Below, piece by piece: positions 1-8,919 of a stretch of 64,000 nucleotides of DNA. The stretch is taken from contig NZ_FNDJ01000038.1 of assembly GCF_900099965.1 (NCBI RefSeq), positions 34,098 through 98,097 on the forward strand, given 5' to 3'. The DNA comes from Nonomuraea jiangxiensis (GTDB lineage: Bacteria > Actinomycetota > Actinomycetes > Streptosporangiales > Streptosporangiaceae). Position numbers and translations under genes: made by a program. How positions within the stretch are numbered: the first letter of the stretch is position 1; every line of letters begins with the position of its first letter. The notes under the pieces were generated by a model. It was not told the origin of the DNA and did no database searches. It saw nothing but the letters and a program-made list of their open reading frames with translations.

Positions 1-225
1 GGCCTCCGACAGCGTGGCGCGCAGCTCGGCGCCGAACCCGTCGTCGCCCACCGCCCCGAGGAAGGCCACGTCGGCCCCGGCCCGCGCGGCGGCGATCGCC
101 TGGTTGGCCCCCTTGCCGCCGGGCACGGTGCGGAACCGGTGGCCCGTCACGGTCTCGCCCCGCCGCGGGGCTTCCGGCACGTACGCGACGAGATCCATGT
201 TGGCGCTGCCGAAAACCGAGATCAT
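1..225 (-). CDS. Ribokinase-type PfkB carbohydrate kinase, N-terminal part
   Basis: Only the first 75 residues are inside the window; the rest lies beyond the left edge. The N-terminus reads as a classic ribokinase start: the stretch MISVFGSANMDLV, then the substrate-binding GGKGANQAIAAARAG loop and a following FLGAVGDDGFG strand. PfkB kinases phosphorylate a free sugar (ribose to ribose-5-phosphate in RbsK) in the cytoplasm. The ATG at 225 overlaps the stop of the upstream ARH gene by four bases (ATGA), so it is the last visible gene of the operon that starts at about 8.9 kb. The pairing implies that the operon product is a free pentose, probably ribose; adenosine- or fructose-kinase specificity cannot be excluded from this fragment. 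Confidence 0.88.
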   Translation of the reverse strand, partial: MISVFGSANMDLVAYVPEAPRRGETVTGHRFRTVPGGKGANQAIAAARAGADVAFLGAVGDDGFGAELRATLSEA

Positions 226-1574
226 GACCTCATCATCTCCTGTGTACGTGCCGCGAGCTCGCCCAGGCCCACCCCGTCGAACCCGGTGAGGCTGCTGGCC
301 AGGCTGTCGCGCATGCGCCAGCGGTCCGGAACGCCGCCGTTCAGCGCGCCCGCGACCGAACCGGCCGTGGCGCCCGCCGAGTCGGTGTCCCAGCCCCCGG
401 CGACGGCGCCCGCGATCGTGGCGGTGAAGTCGCCCCGGCCGTGCACCAGCGTGGCGGCGACGAGGGCGGCGTTGTTGATGGTGTGCACCCAGTGCAGGTT
501 GCCATGGCGTTCGTGCAGGTGGTCGATGACACGCTCGAAGTCGTGCTCGCGGGTGGCGTCCGCGACGGCCAGGCGTACCGCCTCGTGCAGCCGGGACCCC
601 TCGGGCACCACGGACAGCCCCGCCCGCACGACCTCCTCCGCCGAGGTCGTCACCAGTGACGCGGCGCACATCGCCGCCGCGAACATCGCCCCGTAGATCC
701 CGTTCGCGGTGTGCGTGAGCCGGGCGTCCCGCCAGGCGAACTCCGCCGCCGTGGCCGGATCGCCCGGGTTGACCCAGCCGTACACGTCCGTCCTGATCAT
801 CGCGCCGATCCACTCCCGGAACGGGTTGCGGTACGTGGCCGTCGCCGGGGGCTCGACGCCGTCCAGGAGGTTGCGGTACGCCACGCGCTCGGCGGTGAAC
901 GTCCGGCCGGCGGGCAGCTCGTCCAGCCACAACCGGGCCACGTCGTCGGTGGTGAAGCCGCGGCCGTGGCGCTCCAGCACGGACAGGGCGAGCAGCGGGT
1001 AGTTGAGGTCGTCGTCCTCGGGCACGCGGTCGATGTTCTCGGCCAGGGAGTTGACGGCGCTGCGGCGGTTCCACGGCCAGCGGGCCGCGACGTCAGCGGA
1101 CAGGCCGTTCGCGGTGAACCAGCCGCGGATCGGCCAGTTGCCGGTGGCCTCGGCGATCTCCCTGATGCCCGCGCGGGGGATCTTCTCGACGGGCTTGCCC
1201 AGCACGCACCCGGCCGCCCGTCCCAGCCACGCCCCGAGCACCCGGGCCGGATCCACCTGCCCGGCAGCGGGAACCGAGCCGGGCCAGGACGGGCAGGCCG
1301 CGATGATGCCGGCCAGGTCCGACGGCTCGTCCCACGGGGACGGGATCGCGGCCAGCTCGTCCAGCAACTCCTCGGCCGGCCCGCGCAGCCGCGCGGCCTC
1401 CGGCGCGGAGGCCCCGGCCCGGGGCGGCGCGTCGTGCCCTCCGGCGGCGTGCCACCGGGCGGCGATCTCCCGTACGCGGGCGCCGCCCTCCCCCTCGCCC
1501 CGGCCGTCCTCCATGGCCTGGCGCAGCTCGTGGCCGACGAGGTCCTCGGGCTGGACCCAGGTGAGCCGAATCAT
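222..1574 (-). CDS. ADP-ribosylglycohydrolase family protein (ARH copy 1)
   Basis: A 450-residue DraG/ARH-fold hydrolase. These are dinuclear Mg enzymes that cleave N- or O-glycosidic bonds to ribose. It belongs to the longer subgroup with an N-terminal extension of about 110 residues (starting MIRLTWVQPEDLVGHELR). The core begins at GRAAGCVLGKPVE (about 118-130); the first metal motif is PEDDDLNY (185-192) and the C-terminal metal motif is WDTDSAGAT (about 395-403). Both are intact. The ATG at 1574 overlaps the stop of copy 2 (ATGA), which fixes the start although the frame stays open far upstream. It is translationally coupled to copy 2 upstream and the kinase downstream. Substrate is unknown; the context favours a small ribosylated metabolite over a modified protein. 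Confidence 0.88.
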   Translation of the reverse strand: MIRLTWVQPEDLVGHELRQAMEDGRGEGEGGARVREIAARWHAAGGHDAPPRAGASAPEAARLRGPAEELLDELAAIPSPWDEPSDLAGIIAACPSWPGSVPAAGQVDPARVLGAWLGRAAGCVLGKPVEKIPRAGIREIAEATGNWPIRGWFTANGLSADVAARWPWNRRSAVNSLAENIDRVPEDDDLNYPLLALSVLERHGRGFTTDDVARLWLDELPAGRTFTAERVAYRNLLDGVEPPATATYRNPFREWIGAMIRTDVYGWVNPGDPATAAEFAWRDARLTHTANGIYGAMFAAAMCAASLVTTSAEEVVRAGLSVVPEGSRLHEAVRLAVADATREHDFERVIDHLHERHGNLHWVHTINNAALVAATLVHGRGDFTATIAGAVAGGWDTDSAGATAGSVAGALNGGVPDRWRMRDSLASSLTGFDGVGLGELAARTQEMMRS

Positions 1575-2722
1575 CGGCGGGCGAGCTCGGCGAAGGCGGC
1601 CTCGTGGGCGCGCCGCCGGGCCACGTCGTCGGCGTGCACCCGGCGGGCCACGTCGGCGATGGCGATCCCGGGCGCCACCACGTCCGTACGGCTGGCCGCG
1701 GCCACCTGCTCGGTCCACTCCCCCGGCACGGACGCCAGCCCGCCGAGCGCGCCCGCGATGGCCCCGCCCATGGAGGCGATCGAGTCGGCGTCGCGCCCGT
1801 AGTTGACCCCGCCCAGCACCGTCTCGCGGTAGTCGCCCTTGGCGATCAGCAGGAACGCCAGCGCCAGCGGCAGCTCCTCGATGCTGTGCACCCGGCTCGG
1901 CCGCCGCGCTCCGAGGCCCTGGTCGCGGTAGGTGTCGGCGACCGTGTCGTAGGGCCGTACGGCCGCCCGCAGCGCCTCGAACGAGCCCTCCCAGTGCCCC
2001 AGCCCGGCCGCGGCCTCGCAGACCGCCTCGATCGCGGCCCTGGTGCCGTCTTTGGCCAGGCGCAGGCAGGTGGCGACCACGGAGTCGGCGGTGGCCTCCG
2101 CGCGCATGGCCTCGGCGACGGCGGCGGCCATGACCCCGGCGGCCTCGCGGCCGTAGCTCGACTGATGGGCCCCGGCCAGGTCGACGGCCTCGGCGTAGGC
2201 GGCGTCGGGGTCGGCGGCGTTCACGATGCCGACGGGGGCGACGTACATGGCCGCGCCGCAGTTCACGATGTTCCCGACGCCGGCCTCGCGCGGGTCCGCG
2301 TGGGCGTAGTGCAGCCTGGTCACGATCCACTTCTCGGCCAGGAAGATCCGGTGCAGGGGCAGCGCCTCGGCCTCCAGCTCGGGGATCCACCGCCGCTCGC
2401 CCATCAGCTCGGGCACCAGGTGCTCGGCCATCGCGTACGCGCCGAGGTGCCCGCCCACCTTCTCGTACACCCGGATCAGGGCGTGCGTCATCAGCGTGTC
2501 GTCGGTGATGTGGCCGTCGCCCTTGTGGTACGGGGCGATCGGCCGGGCGTTGCGCCAGTCCTCGTTGAACGGCGGGACGATCCCCTCGACGCGGCCGCCG
2601 TACCTCTCGACGATCTGCTCGGGGGTCCAGCCCTCGGTGGCGCCGCCGAGGGCGTCACCGACCGCCGCCCCCGCCACGCAGCCAGTGGCCTTGTCCTCAA
2701 GCGGGTCCTCAAGCGGCGTCAT
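1571..2722 (-). CDS. ADP-ribosylglycohydrolase family protein (ARH copy 2)
   Basis: A 383-residue compact ARH/DraG-fold hydrolase. Family landmarks are all present: AAVGDALGG at 19-27, the metal motif TDDT at 73-76, and GRDADSIASMGGAIAGAL with Asp311 and Asp313. It is clearly different in sequence from copy 1, so the set is not a recent tandem duplication. The ATG at 2722 lies inside the end of copy 3 (14-base overlap), and its stop overlaps the start of copy 1. It is predicted to be cytoplasmic because no signal sequence is visible. All expected metal ligands are present, so it is probably catalytically active; which ribosyl bond it cleaves cannot be read from sequence. Confidence 0.88.
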   Translation of the reverse strand: MTPLEDPLEDKATGCVAGAAVGDALGGATEGWTPEQIVERYGGRVEGIVPPFNEDWRNARPIAPYHKGDGHITDDTLMTHALIRVYEKVGGHLGAYAMAEHLVPELMGERRWIPELEAEALPLHRIFLAEKWIVTRLHYAHADPREAGVGNIVNCGAAMYVAPVGIVNAADPDAAYAEAVDLAGAHQSSYGREAAGVMAAAVAEAMRAEATADSVVATCLRLAKDGTRAAIEAVCEAAAGLGHWEGSFEALRAAVRPYDTVADTYRDQGLGARRPSRVHSIEELPLALAFLLIAKGDYRETVLGGVNYGRDADSIASMGGAIAGALGGLASVPGEWTEQVAAASRTDVVAPGIAIADVARRVHADDVARRRAHEAAFAELARR

Positions 2723-3695
2723 GCGATTCCTCCGTCAGATTGCTCACGATTTCCATCAGGTCCCGGCCCGCCAGGTCGGGCAGGCAGCATCCGGCCAGTG
2801 TGCGGCTCGACGCGATCCACGCCTCCGGGATCGCCCCGTAGCCGCCGCACGCCCCCGCCAGCGCGCCGGCCAGCGCGGGCGCCGAGTCGGCCAGCGCGGC
2901 CAGGCACGCCGCCGCGGGCACGGCCCGGCCGAGGTCGCCGCCGGACGCCTCGGCCAGCGCCAGCGCCGCGGGCACGGTCTGCGCGGCGCCCACGCCGTAG
3001 CTGTAGACGTGGTCGACCAGCACGCCGTCCAGCGCGGGCACGGCCGCGAACGGGTCTCCCGCCCGCCTGGTGACGGCCAGTGCCCGCCGGGCGTTGTGCC
3101 CGATCGCGGTGTCCTCGGGCAGTACGGCCAGCGCCGCCTCGACGGCCCCGGCCACGGAGCCCGAGGCGACGGCCTCGGCCACGGCGGCGGCCATCGCGCG
3201 GGCGCCCAGCAGGCCGTCGTAGGCGTTCGTGACCTGGGCGTCCCGCGTGGGGTCGCGCCCCAGCGCGCCGAACGCGACCGCCCGGACCGCGGCGGCGTCA
3301 TCGAAATGGTGGGGATTGTCGTGCCCGGACGCGGGCGGCTCGACCCCCTTGGCCAGATTGTCCAGCGCGGTGGCCACCGAGATACGCGCCCGGACGGGCC
3401 CGCCGACGAGCTCCCCGAACGCCTCGGCGCGTGGGCGGTCGATGGTGAGCGCCGTCCAGGCGAGCCATTCGGCGTCGTCGGACGGGCCGACCCGCAGCGG
3501 CGCCGTGGGCTGGTTGAGCGCGAACGGCACCGGCAACGTGGTGACCCCGTGCTCCTCGGCGAAGGCGTCCAGCTCCCGGTGCAGGCGTCTGCTCCAGGGC
3601 GCGTGCAGGGCCGCCCGGTGGCGGGCGGCGGGCCAGCCCGCGGCGTCGCCGACGGCGAGCCCGGCGAAGGCCCCCCTGATCCTGTCCCCCGACAT
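2709..3695 (-). CDS. Divergent ADP-ribosylglycohydrolase family protein (ARH copy 3)
   Basis: A 328-residue ARH-fold protein, the most diverged of the four. The first motif is GLAVGDAAG (12-20); the second is SDDAEW (72-77) where TDDTE is usual, so one metal ligand is changed from Thr to Ala. The C-terminal GRDADT motif is replaced by LADSAPALAGALAGA, losing at least one aspartate. It therefore may be inactive, use one metal, or act as a partner of the active copies. The ATG at 3695 follows the stop of copy 4 by six bases. The frame is intact with normal codon use, so it is not a decaying pseudogene. Confidence 0.78.
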   Translation of the reverse strand: MSGDRIRGAFAGLAVGDAAGWPAARHRAALHAPWSRRLHRELDAFAEEHGVTTLPVPFALNQPTAPLRVGPSDDAEWLAWTALTIDRPRAEAFGELVGGPVRARISVATALDNLAKGVEPPASGHDNPHHFDDAAAVRAVAFGALGRDPTRDAQVTNAYDGLLGARAMAAAVAEAVASGSVAGAVEAALAVLPEDTAIGHNARRALAVTRRAGDPFAAVPALDGVLVDHVYSYGVGAAQTVPAALALAEASGGDLGRAVPAAACLAALADSAPALAGALAGACGGYGAIPEAWIASSRTLAGCCLPDLAGRDLMEIVSNLTEESHDAA

Positions 3696-3701
3696 CGTGT
3701 T

Positions 3702-4733
3702 CTACCGTCCTCCCGCCAACTCGTCGGCGACGTCCCGTACGTGTCTCCCGGCGACGACGGGCAGGCACTTCCCGCTCACCGGTCCGATTCTCGCGACCCA
3801 GCGGCCGGGCACGCCGGCCTCCCCGCGCATGGCGCCGGCCACGGCTCCTGCGATGGCCCCGATCGTGTCGGCGTCCCTGCCCAGGCTCACCCCGAACGTC
3901 ACCGCCGCCTCCACGTCACCCTCGCCCACCAGGAACGCGGCCAGCGCCAGCGCCACCGCCTCGGGAGCCAGGTCGGTCCACGGGTAGTGCCTGACGACCA
4001 CGGCCTCGTGCAAAGCCTCTTGCAGGGCCTCTTGCAGGGCCTCGACCACTCCGGACTCGCCCGCCGCCGGTTCGGCCGCGGCGCCCGTGACGACCGCGCG
4101 GGCCCTGGCGATGTTGCGGGCCGTCCACGAGTCCGCGGGGATCACCGACAGCGCGGCCGACACCACGTCGCCCACCGCCGCCCCGCCCATCGCGGCGGCC
4201 ACCGCACCGGCGACCGCCCGCCCGCCGAGTATGCCCTCCCCTGACGCGCTCACCAGCCCGTCCTGCTCCACCAGCCGGGCCGCCTCGACGGGGTCCCCGG
4301 GGCAGAAGACGCCGTAGGGCGCGGCCCGCATGGCCAGCCCGTCGGACCAGCCGTGCGAATGCGCCAGCCCGGTCAGCGGCGGTTCGAGCCCGCGGCGAAG
4401 CGCCTCGACGGTGCCCAGCTCGGAGAACCCGGCCCCGCGCATCGGACCTGTCACCTTCGGGATGACCTGCTCGCGGTAGGCGGCCGCCACGTCGGCGGGG
4501 GTCAGCGCGTGCCCGTGCCGCACCAGCAGGGACGCCGCGAAGATGGCGTACTCCGTGTCGTCGGTGCCCCCGCCCTCGATCTCGGTGAGCCGCCCCCACC
4601 GCCGCCGGATCTCCGACGGCGGCAGGTTCTCGGCCGGGGCGCCCAGGGCGTCGCCGGCCGCGAGGCCGAGCAGACACCCCCGGGCCCTGTCCCGATGAGC
4701 GCTGTCCCGATGCGCGCTGTCCTGATTCGTCAA
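3702..4733 (-). CDS. ADP-ribosylglycohydrolase family protein (ARH copy 4)
   Basis: A 343-residue ARH-fold hydrolase, first of the four in transcription order. Motifs are canonical: GLAAGDALGAPAE (23-35), GTDDTEYAIF (56-65) and LGRDADTIGAIAGA with Asp287 and Asp289. Translation most likely begins at a TTG whose last bases overlap the TGA of the binding-protein gene (TTGA, 4730-4733), the same coupling style as the rest of the operon. The N-terminus holds a duplicated SAHRD pentapeptide, and a DNA repeat near 4015-4045 encodes LQEALQEA. All expected metal ligands are present, so activity is likely. Confidence 0.87.
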   Translation of the reverse strand: MTNQDSAHRDSAHRDRARGCLLGLAAGDALGAPAENLPPSEIRRRWGRLTEIEGGGTDDTEYAIFAASLLVRHGHALTPADVAAAYREQVIPKVTGPMRGAGFSELGTVEALRRGLEPPLTGLAHSHGWSDGLAMRAAPYGVFCPGDPVEAARLVEQDGLVSASGEGILGGRAVAGAVAAAMGGAAVGDVVSAALSVIPADSWTARNIARARAVVTGAAAEPAAGESGVVEALQEALQEALHEAVVVRHYPWTDLAPEAVALALAAFLVGEGDVEAAVTFGVSLGRDADTIGAIAGAVAGAMRGEAGVPGRWVARIGPVSGKCLPVVAGRHVRDVADELAGGR

Positions 4734-6040
4734 CGCTGGTACCGCTCCAACACCTTGTTCCCGTCCTCGACGAGCCTGGTGGCGGCCTCGTCGATGGTGA
4801 TCTTATTGGCCAGGTACTCCTGCAGGACCGGCGCGGCGACCTTGGTCTCCCACTCGTCGAACCCGTTCACCTTGAGGAACGGCGCGACGACCAGGTTCTT
4901 GGCGGAGGCGGTGGCCACGTCCCAGCCGTTCTCCCCGGTGGTCATCGACGGATCGGCGGCGGCCGTGCGCGACGTCGGCAGCAGCCAGTCGCCCTTGGCG
5001 AGCTTGGCCTGGTTGGCGCCGTTCAGGAAGAACGCGATGAACTTCAGGGCCTCGTCCGGGTGCTCGCTGTCCTGCGCGATCGACAGCGTCTGGGAGACGG
5101 CGCCCTGCTGGGCGCTGGTGCCCACGGGCCCGGGCAGCGTGACCCACTCGAAGCCCTCCGGAGCCTGCTCGACGACCTGCTGCCGCAGGTAGACGCCCGC
5201 CGGCAGGAGCGCGAACTTGCCCTGGTAGAAGGCGGGCAGCGGATCCGCGGTGCCCTGTCCGAGCGCGGCCGGGTCGGCCGACTTGTCCTTGTAGAGCTGG
5301 TCGTGGATGCGCTGGAGCACCTCGCGCTCCTCCGGGCCGACCTTGACCGTGGTCTTGCCGCCGGCCGTCTGGAAGAAGGTGCCGCCGTAGGTGAGCGACA
5401 GGTTGAGGATCTTGTTGACCGGCGACTTCATCGGCCAGGCCACCCCGTACGTGCCGTCCTTGGTCATCTTCTTGGCCGCCTCGGAGAACTCGTCCCACGT
5501 CCACGGCTTGTCCGCCGTCGGCACGCGCACCTTGGCGGCGTCGAGCAGCTTCTTGTTGGCGATGATGACCTGCGACTCCTGCAGGAACGGCACCCCGTAA
5601 ATACCCTGCTCGCCCTGCCCCCCGTCGAAGGTGACGGTGTCCCACGCGGCCTGCGGGATGTCGTTCTTCAGCTCGGCGGGCAGCTTGGCGGACAGGTCGA
5701 GCAGGTAGCCGTCGCTGGCGAAACCGGACAGCGCGGGCGAGTCGTTGTGGATGACGTCGGGCGCGGTGCCGCCGGCGAACTGCGTGACGAGCTGGTCGTT
5801 GACGTTGTCCCAGCTCCCCTGGACGTAGGTGACCTGGATGTTCGGGTTGGCCTTGTTCCACTCCTCGACGATCTGCTTGTTGGCGGCGACGGACTCCTTC
5901 TGCCAGGCCAGGCTGAGGAAGTTGAGCTTGACCGGCTCGTCGGGGGCGGAGGAGGACCCGCCGCCTCCCCCGCCGCCCCCGCCGCACGCGGCGGCCAGCG
6001 TGAGAACCGCCGCAGCCGCCAGAGCTGACCTGATACGCAT
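4730..6040 (-). CDS. Sugar ABC transporter substrate-binding lipoprotein (CUT1)
   Basis: A 436-residue extracellular solute-binding protein of the family-1 (MalE-like) type. It begins with a lipoprotein signal ending TLAAAC (Cys19), followed by an unusually long run of nine glycines and serines that tethers the domain to the membrane. The body shows typical features of the class (VKLNFLSLAWQKE at the start, then the WNKANPNIQV and GTAPDVIHND segments). It sits nine bases downstream of the permease gene and directly before the ARH genes. It should capture the compound that the ARH enzymes and kinase process. Ligand identity cannot be inferred from the sequence. Confidence 0.9.
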   Translation of the reverse strand: MRIRSALAAAAVLTLAAACGGGGGGGGGSSSAPDEPVKLNFLSLAWQKESVAANKQIVEEWNKANPNIQVTYVQGSWDNVNDQLVTQFAGGTAPDVIHNDSPALSGFASDGYLLDLSAKLPAELKNDIPQAAWDTVTFDGGQGEQGIYGVPFLQESQVIIANKKLLDAAKVRVPTADKPWTWDEFSEAAKKMTKDGTYGVAWPMKSPVNKILNLSLTYGGTFFQTAGGKTTVKVGPEEREVLQRIHDQLYKDKSADPAALGQGTADPLPAFYQGKFALLPAGVYLRQQVVEQAPEGFEWVTLPGPVGTSAQQGAVSQTLSIAQDSEHPDEALKFIAFFLNGANQAKLAKGDWLLPTSRTAAADPSMTTGENGWDVATASAKNLVVAPFLKVNGFDEWETKVAAPVLQEYLANKITIDEAATRLVEDGNKVLERYQR

Positions 6041-6049
6041 ATGAGCCTC

Positions 6050-6868
6050 CTAGCCCTTGACGGCGCCGGCCATCAGGCCGGACTTCAGTCGCCGCTGGAT
6101 GATTGCGAAGAAGATCAGGCTCGGGATCGTCGCCATGAGCGACGCCGCGGCCAGCGGGCCGAGCCTGGCCACCCCCTCGGGGCCGGTGAACCTCACCAGC
6201 GTCAGCGGGAGTGTCATGACGTCGGGGTCCTGGAGGATCACGAGCGCGAACATGAACTCGTTCCAGGACGAGATGAACGAGAACAGCAACGTGGCCACCA
6301 CACCCGGTGTCAGCAGCGGGGCGACGACGCTGACGATCGACCGCAACCGGCCCGCCCCGTCCACCGCCGCGGCCTCCTCCAGCTCGCGCGGCACGGCGCG
6401 TACGTAGCCCTGCAACATCCACAGCGCGAACGGCAGAGTGAACGTCACGTGCACCGCCACCAGCCCCGGCAGCGTGTTCACCAGATCCAGATCGCGCAGG
6501 ATCATGAACAGCGGGATGATGATCAGGATGAACGGGAACACCTGGCTCACCAGCACCCACCCGATCGCCACCCGGTTGAGCAGGCTGCGGTAGCGGGCCA
6601 TGGCGTAGGAGGCGGGCAGCGAGACCAGCACCGTGATCACGCTGCTCGCCAGCGCCACCACCAGGCTCCTCACCGCCGCGCCCACCAGGTCCTGCTCGCC
6701 GAACGCGTCGGCGAAGTTGGCCAGCGTCGGCTCGCGCGGGATCCAGGTCGGATCCGCCAGCGCCATCTCCCGTGGCGTCTTCAGCGCCGTGGACAGCAGC
6801 CACACCAGCGGGAAGGCCAGGAAGACGACGTACGCGGCCAGCGCGACGTACTGCGGGACACGTCTCAT
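6050..6868 (-). CDS. Sugar ABC transporter permease (MalG-type)
   Basis: A 272-residue inner-membrane permease with about six hydrophobic segments. It has the EAA loop that contacts the ATPase (EEAAAVDGAGRLRSIVSVV) and the conserved SSWNEFMFALVIL segment near the end, typical of CUT1 MalG proteins. The ATG at 6868 overlaps the stop of the partner permease (ATGA). No ATPase gene is present in this operon; actinomycetes commonly use one shared multiple-sugar ATPase (MsiK) encoded elsewhere, which is the likely energiser here. Confidence 0.92.
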   Translation of the reverse strand: MRRVPQYVALAAYVVFLAFPLVWLLSTALKTPREMALADPTWIPREPTLANFADAFGEQDLVGAAVRSLVVALASSVITVLVSLPASYAMARYRSLLNRVAIGWVLVSQVFPFILIIIPLFMILRDLDLVNTLPGLVAVHVTFTLPFALWMLQGYVRAVPRELEEAAAVDGAGRLRSIVSVVAPLLTPGVVATLLFSFISSWNEFMFALVILQDPDVMTLPLTLVRFTGPEGVARLGPLAAASLMATIPSLIFFAIIQRRLKSGLMAGAVKG

Positions 6869-7779
6869 CGGGTCTCCCTCATCTGCCGCCACAGGTAGAG
6901 CCCGAGCACGGCGAGCACGACGATCGCCATGGCCAGCCCGAGCATCGAGGCGTAACCGGCGAACCGGTAGCGGAACGCCTCCTCGTAGGCGAACAGCATC
7001 GGCAGCCGCGTCTGCCCGCCGGGACCGCCCTGGGTGAGCACGTAGACCAGGCCGAACTGGTTGATGTTCCACACGAAGTCGAGCGAGGTGATGGCCACGA
7101 TCACCGGCCGGAGCTGAGGCAGCGTGATGTTCCAGAACCGCCGCCAGCTTCCCGCGCCGTCCATGTGACCGGCCTCGTAGAGCTCCTTGGGCACGCCCTG
7201 CAGGCCCGCCAGCAGCACCACCGTGGTCTGCGGCATGCCGGTCCAGATGCCGACCACGATGATCGCGGGCAGCGCGAGGGAGAAGTCGGCCAGCCAGTTG
7301 ACGTCCGTGCCGAGCAGGTCGTTCAGGATGCCCGCGTCGGGGTGGTAGACGAGCTTCCACATGAGCCCGATGACCACCGGCGGCATCGCCCACGGCACCA
7401 CCGCCAGCACCCTGGCCACGCCCCGGAACCGCAGGCGCTCGTTGAGCAGCAGCGCGAGGCCGAGCGCGGCCAGGAACTGCAGCACGGTCACCGAGACGGA
7501 CCAGATCGCGCCGATCTTGAACGACGCCCAGAACTCGTCGTCGCCCAGCAACCGGGTGAAGTTCTCCAGGCCGACGAAGCTCGTCTCGTGCACGCGGGTG
7601 TTGCGGGCGTCCGTGAACGCCAGGCCGATGCCGTACAGCAGGGGTCCGACGCTGAACAGCAGCACCGGGACCAGCGCGGGCAGCATGAGCAGCCAGGTCT
7701 CGCGCGTCTGCCTGGAGATCCCGCGGCTCCTGGTCCCCGGCCGCCCCGGCGGCGCCGCCCTCGTCACGGTCGCCGTCAC
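6865..7779 (-). CDS. Sugar ABC transporter permease (MalF-type)
   Basis: A 304-residue permease forming the other half of the membrane channel. A short basic cytoplasmic N-terminus is followed by a hydrophobic segment (LLMLPALVPVLLFSVGPLL) and a typical EAA loop (LYEAGHMDGAGSWRRFWNI). The start is a GTG that overlaps the LacI stop codon (GTGA, 7776-7779). The frame remains open upstream, but that part is the shadow of the regulator gene. It pairs with the MalG-type gene immediately downstream. Confidence 0.9.
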   Translation of the reverse strand: MTATVTRAAPPGRPGTRSRGISRQTRETWLLMLPALVPVLLFSVGPLLYGIGLAFTDARNTRVHETSFVGLENFTRLLGDDEFWASFKIGAIWSVSVTVLQFLAALGLALLLNERLRFRGVARVLAVVPWAMPPVVIGLMWKLVYHPDAGILNDLLGTDVNWLADFSLALPAIIVVGIWTGMPQTTVVLLAGLQGVPKELYEAGHMDGAGSWRRFWNITLPQLRPVIVAITSLDFVWNINQFGLVYVLTQGGPGGQTRLPMLFAYEEAFRYRFAGYASMLGLAMAIVVLAVLGLYLWRQMRETR

Positions 7780-8852
7780 GACCCGGCCCCCCTCTCCCCG
7801 GCTCCCCCGGCCTCCCGGCTTCCGCCCCGCGCCGCGCGCTCGTCGGGTCCGGCGCCCGCGGTGGAGGCGCGCACCACCAGGTGGGGCGGCACGGTGACGC
7901 GCCGCGGCTCGTGCTCGCCGCCCTTCAGCCGTTCCAGCAGCAGTTCGGCGGCGACCTTGCCACGCTCGGCCGACCCGAGCGAGACGCTGGACAGCGACGG
8001 CCACGAGGCCGCGGCCAGGTCGGTGTCGTCCATGCCGACCACCGCCACGTCGTCCGGCACCCGCCGCCCGGCCGCCCGCAGCACGTCCAGCGCGCCGAGC
8101 GCGATCAGGTCGTTGGCGCACATCAGCGCGTCCACGTCGGGGACGCGGGCGAGCAGCTCGGCCACCGCCCGGCCGCCCTCCGGGCGGTAGAAGTCGCCGA
8201 CCTGCACCAGGTTCTCGTCGTAGGGCAGGCCGAGGTCCTCCAGCGCCTCCCGGTACGCCGCCCCGCGCGCGGCGCCGGGCACCGTGTCCAGCGGGCCGTT
8301 GACCAGGGCGATCCTGCGGCGGCCGAGCGAGTAGAGGTGATCGACGGCCAGCCGGACACCCGTGCGCGAGTCGGCCCGTACGTTGTCCACCCGCGTGCCC
8401 TCGGGAACCGAGCCGATGATCACGACCGGGGCGCGGGCGGCGGCCAGCAGCTCCAGATGGGCGTCGGTGACCCGCAGCGGGCTCATGATCAGCCCGTCCA
8501 CGTATCGCTCGCCGAGGCCGTGCAGGACGTCGATCTCGTCGGCCACGACGGCGTCGGTGGAGTGCAGCACGAGCCGGTATCCGGCGGCCTTGAGCACCGG
8601 CTGGATCTGGCGCAGCATCGCCAGGTAGGCGGGGTTGCCGATGTCGGCCATGGCGAAGGCCACCTGGTTGGTGCGGCGCGACTTGAGCGACCTGGCCACG
8701 GCGTTGCGCACGTAGCCGAGCTCGTCGGCGGCGGCCATCACCTTGCGCACGGTCTCCTGCCTGGTCGGCAGGCCGTTCAGCACCCGCGACACGGAGGCGA
8801 TCGAGACACCGGCGCGCTCGGCGATCGTGTTGATCGTGGGTCCGTCGGCCAA
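7776..8852 (-). CDS. LacI-family transcriptional regulator of the ARH operon
   Basis: A 358-residue LacI/GalR repressor: N-terminal helix-turn-helix (NTIAERAGVSIASVSRVLNG) and a periplasmic-binding-protein-like sensor domain. I chose the TTG at 8852, preceded by GGAAGGAC at good spacing, because it puts the helix-turn-helix a few residues from the N-terminus as in the family. An upstream ATG at 8921 would add 23 residues encoded by the operator DNA itself. It is the first gene of the nine-gene operon, so it should repress its own synthesis and be released by the imported compound or a breakdown product. Confidence 0.88.
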   Translation of the reverse strand: MADGPTINTIAERAGVSIASVSRVLNGLPTRQETVRKVMAAADELGYVRNAVARSLKSRRTNQVAFAMADIGNPAYLAMLRQIQPVLKAAGYRLVLHSTDAVVADEIDVLHGLGERYVDGLIMSPLRVTDAHLELLAAARAPVVIIGSVPEGTRVDNVRADSRTGVRLAVDHLYSLGRRRIALVNGPLDTVPGAARGAAYREALEDLGLPYDENLVQVGDFYRPEGGRAVAELLARVPDVDALMCANDLIALGALDVLRAAGRRVPDDVAVVGMDDTDLAAASWPSLSSVSLGSAERGKVAAELLLERLKGGEHEPRRVTVPPHLVVRASTAGAGPDERAARGGSREAGGAGERGAGS

Positions 8853-8870
8853 GGTCGTCCTTCCAGAAGC

Positions 8871-8906
8871 GTAAACGTTTACTGTCAAGAAGCTGTAAAC
8901 GTTTAC
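8871..8906. promoter_or_regulatory. Twin LacI operators of the ARH operon
   Basis: Two perfect copies of the palindrome GTAAACGTTTAC lie at 8871-8882 and 8895-8906, with centres 24 bases apart, just before the start of the LacI gene. Palindromes with a central CG are typical LacI/GalR operators. Their position downstream of the predicted -10 suits blocking of transcription by the adjacent regulator. Confidence 0.8.
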
Positions 8907-8919
8907 CGTTGTTTGGGAC

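Noticed and set aside
222..2390. A longer form of ARH copy 1 beginning at 2390
   Set aside because: The extra N-terminus is out-of-frame copy 2 sequence (Arg/Gly-rich); the ATGA overlap at 1571-1574 gives the start.
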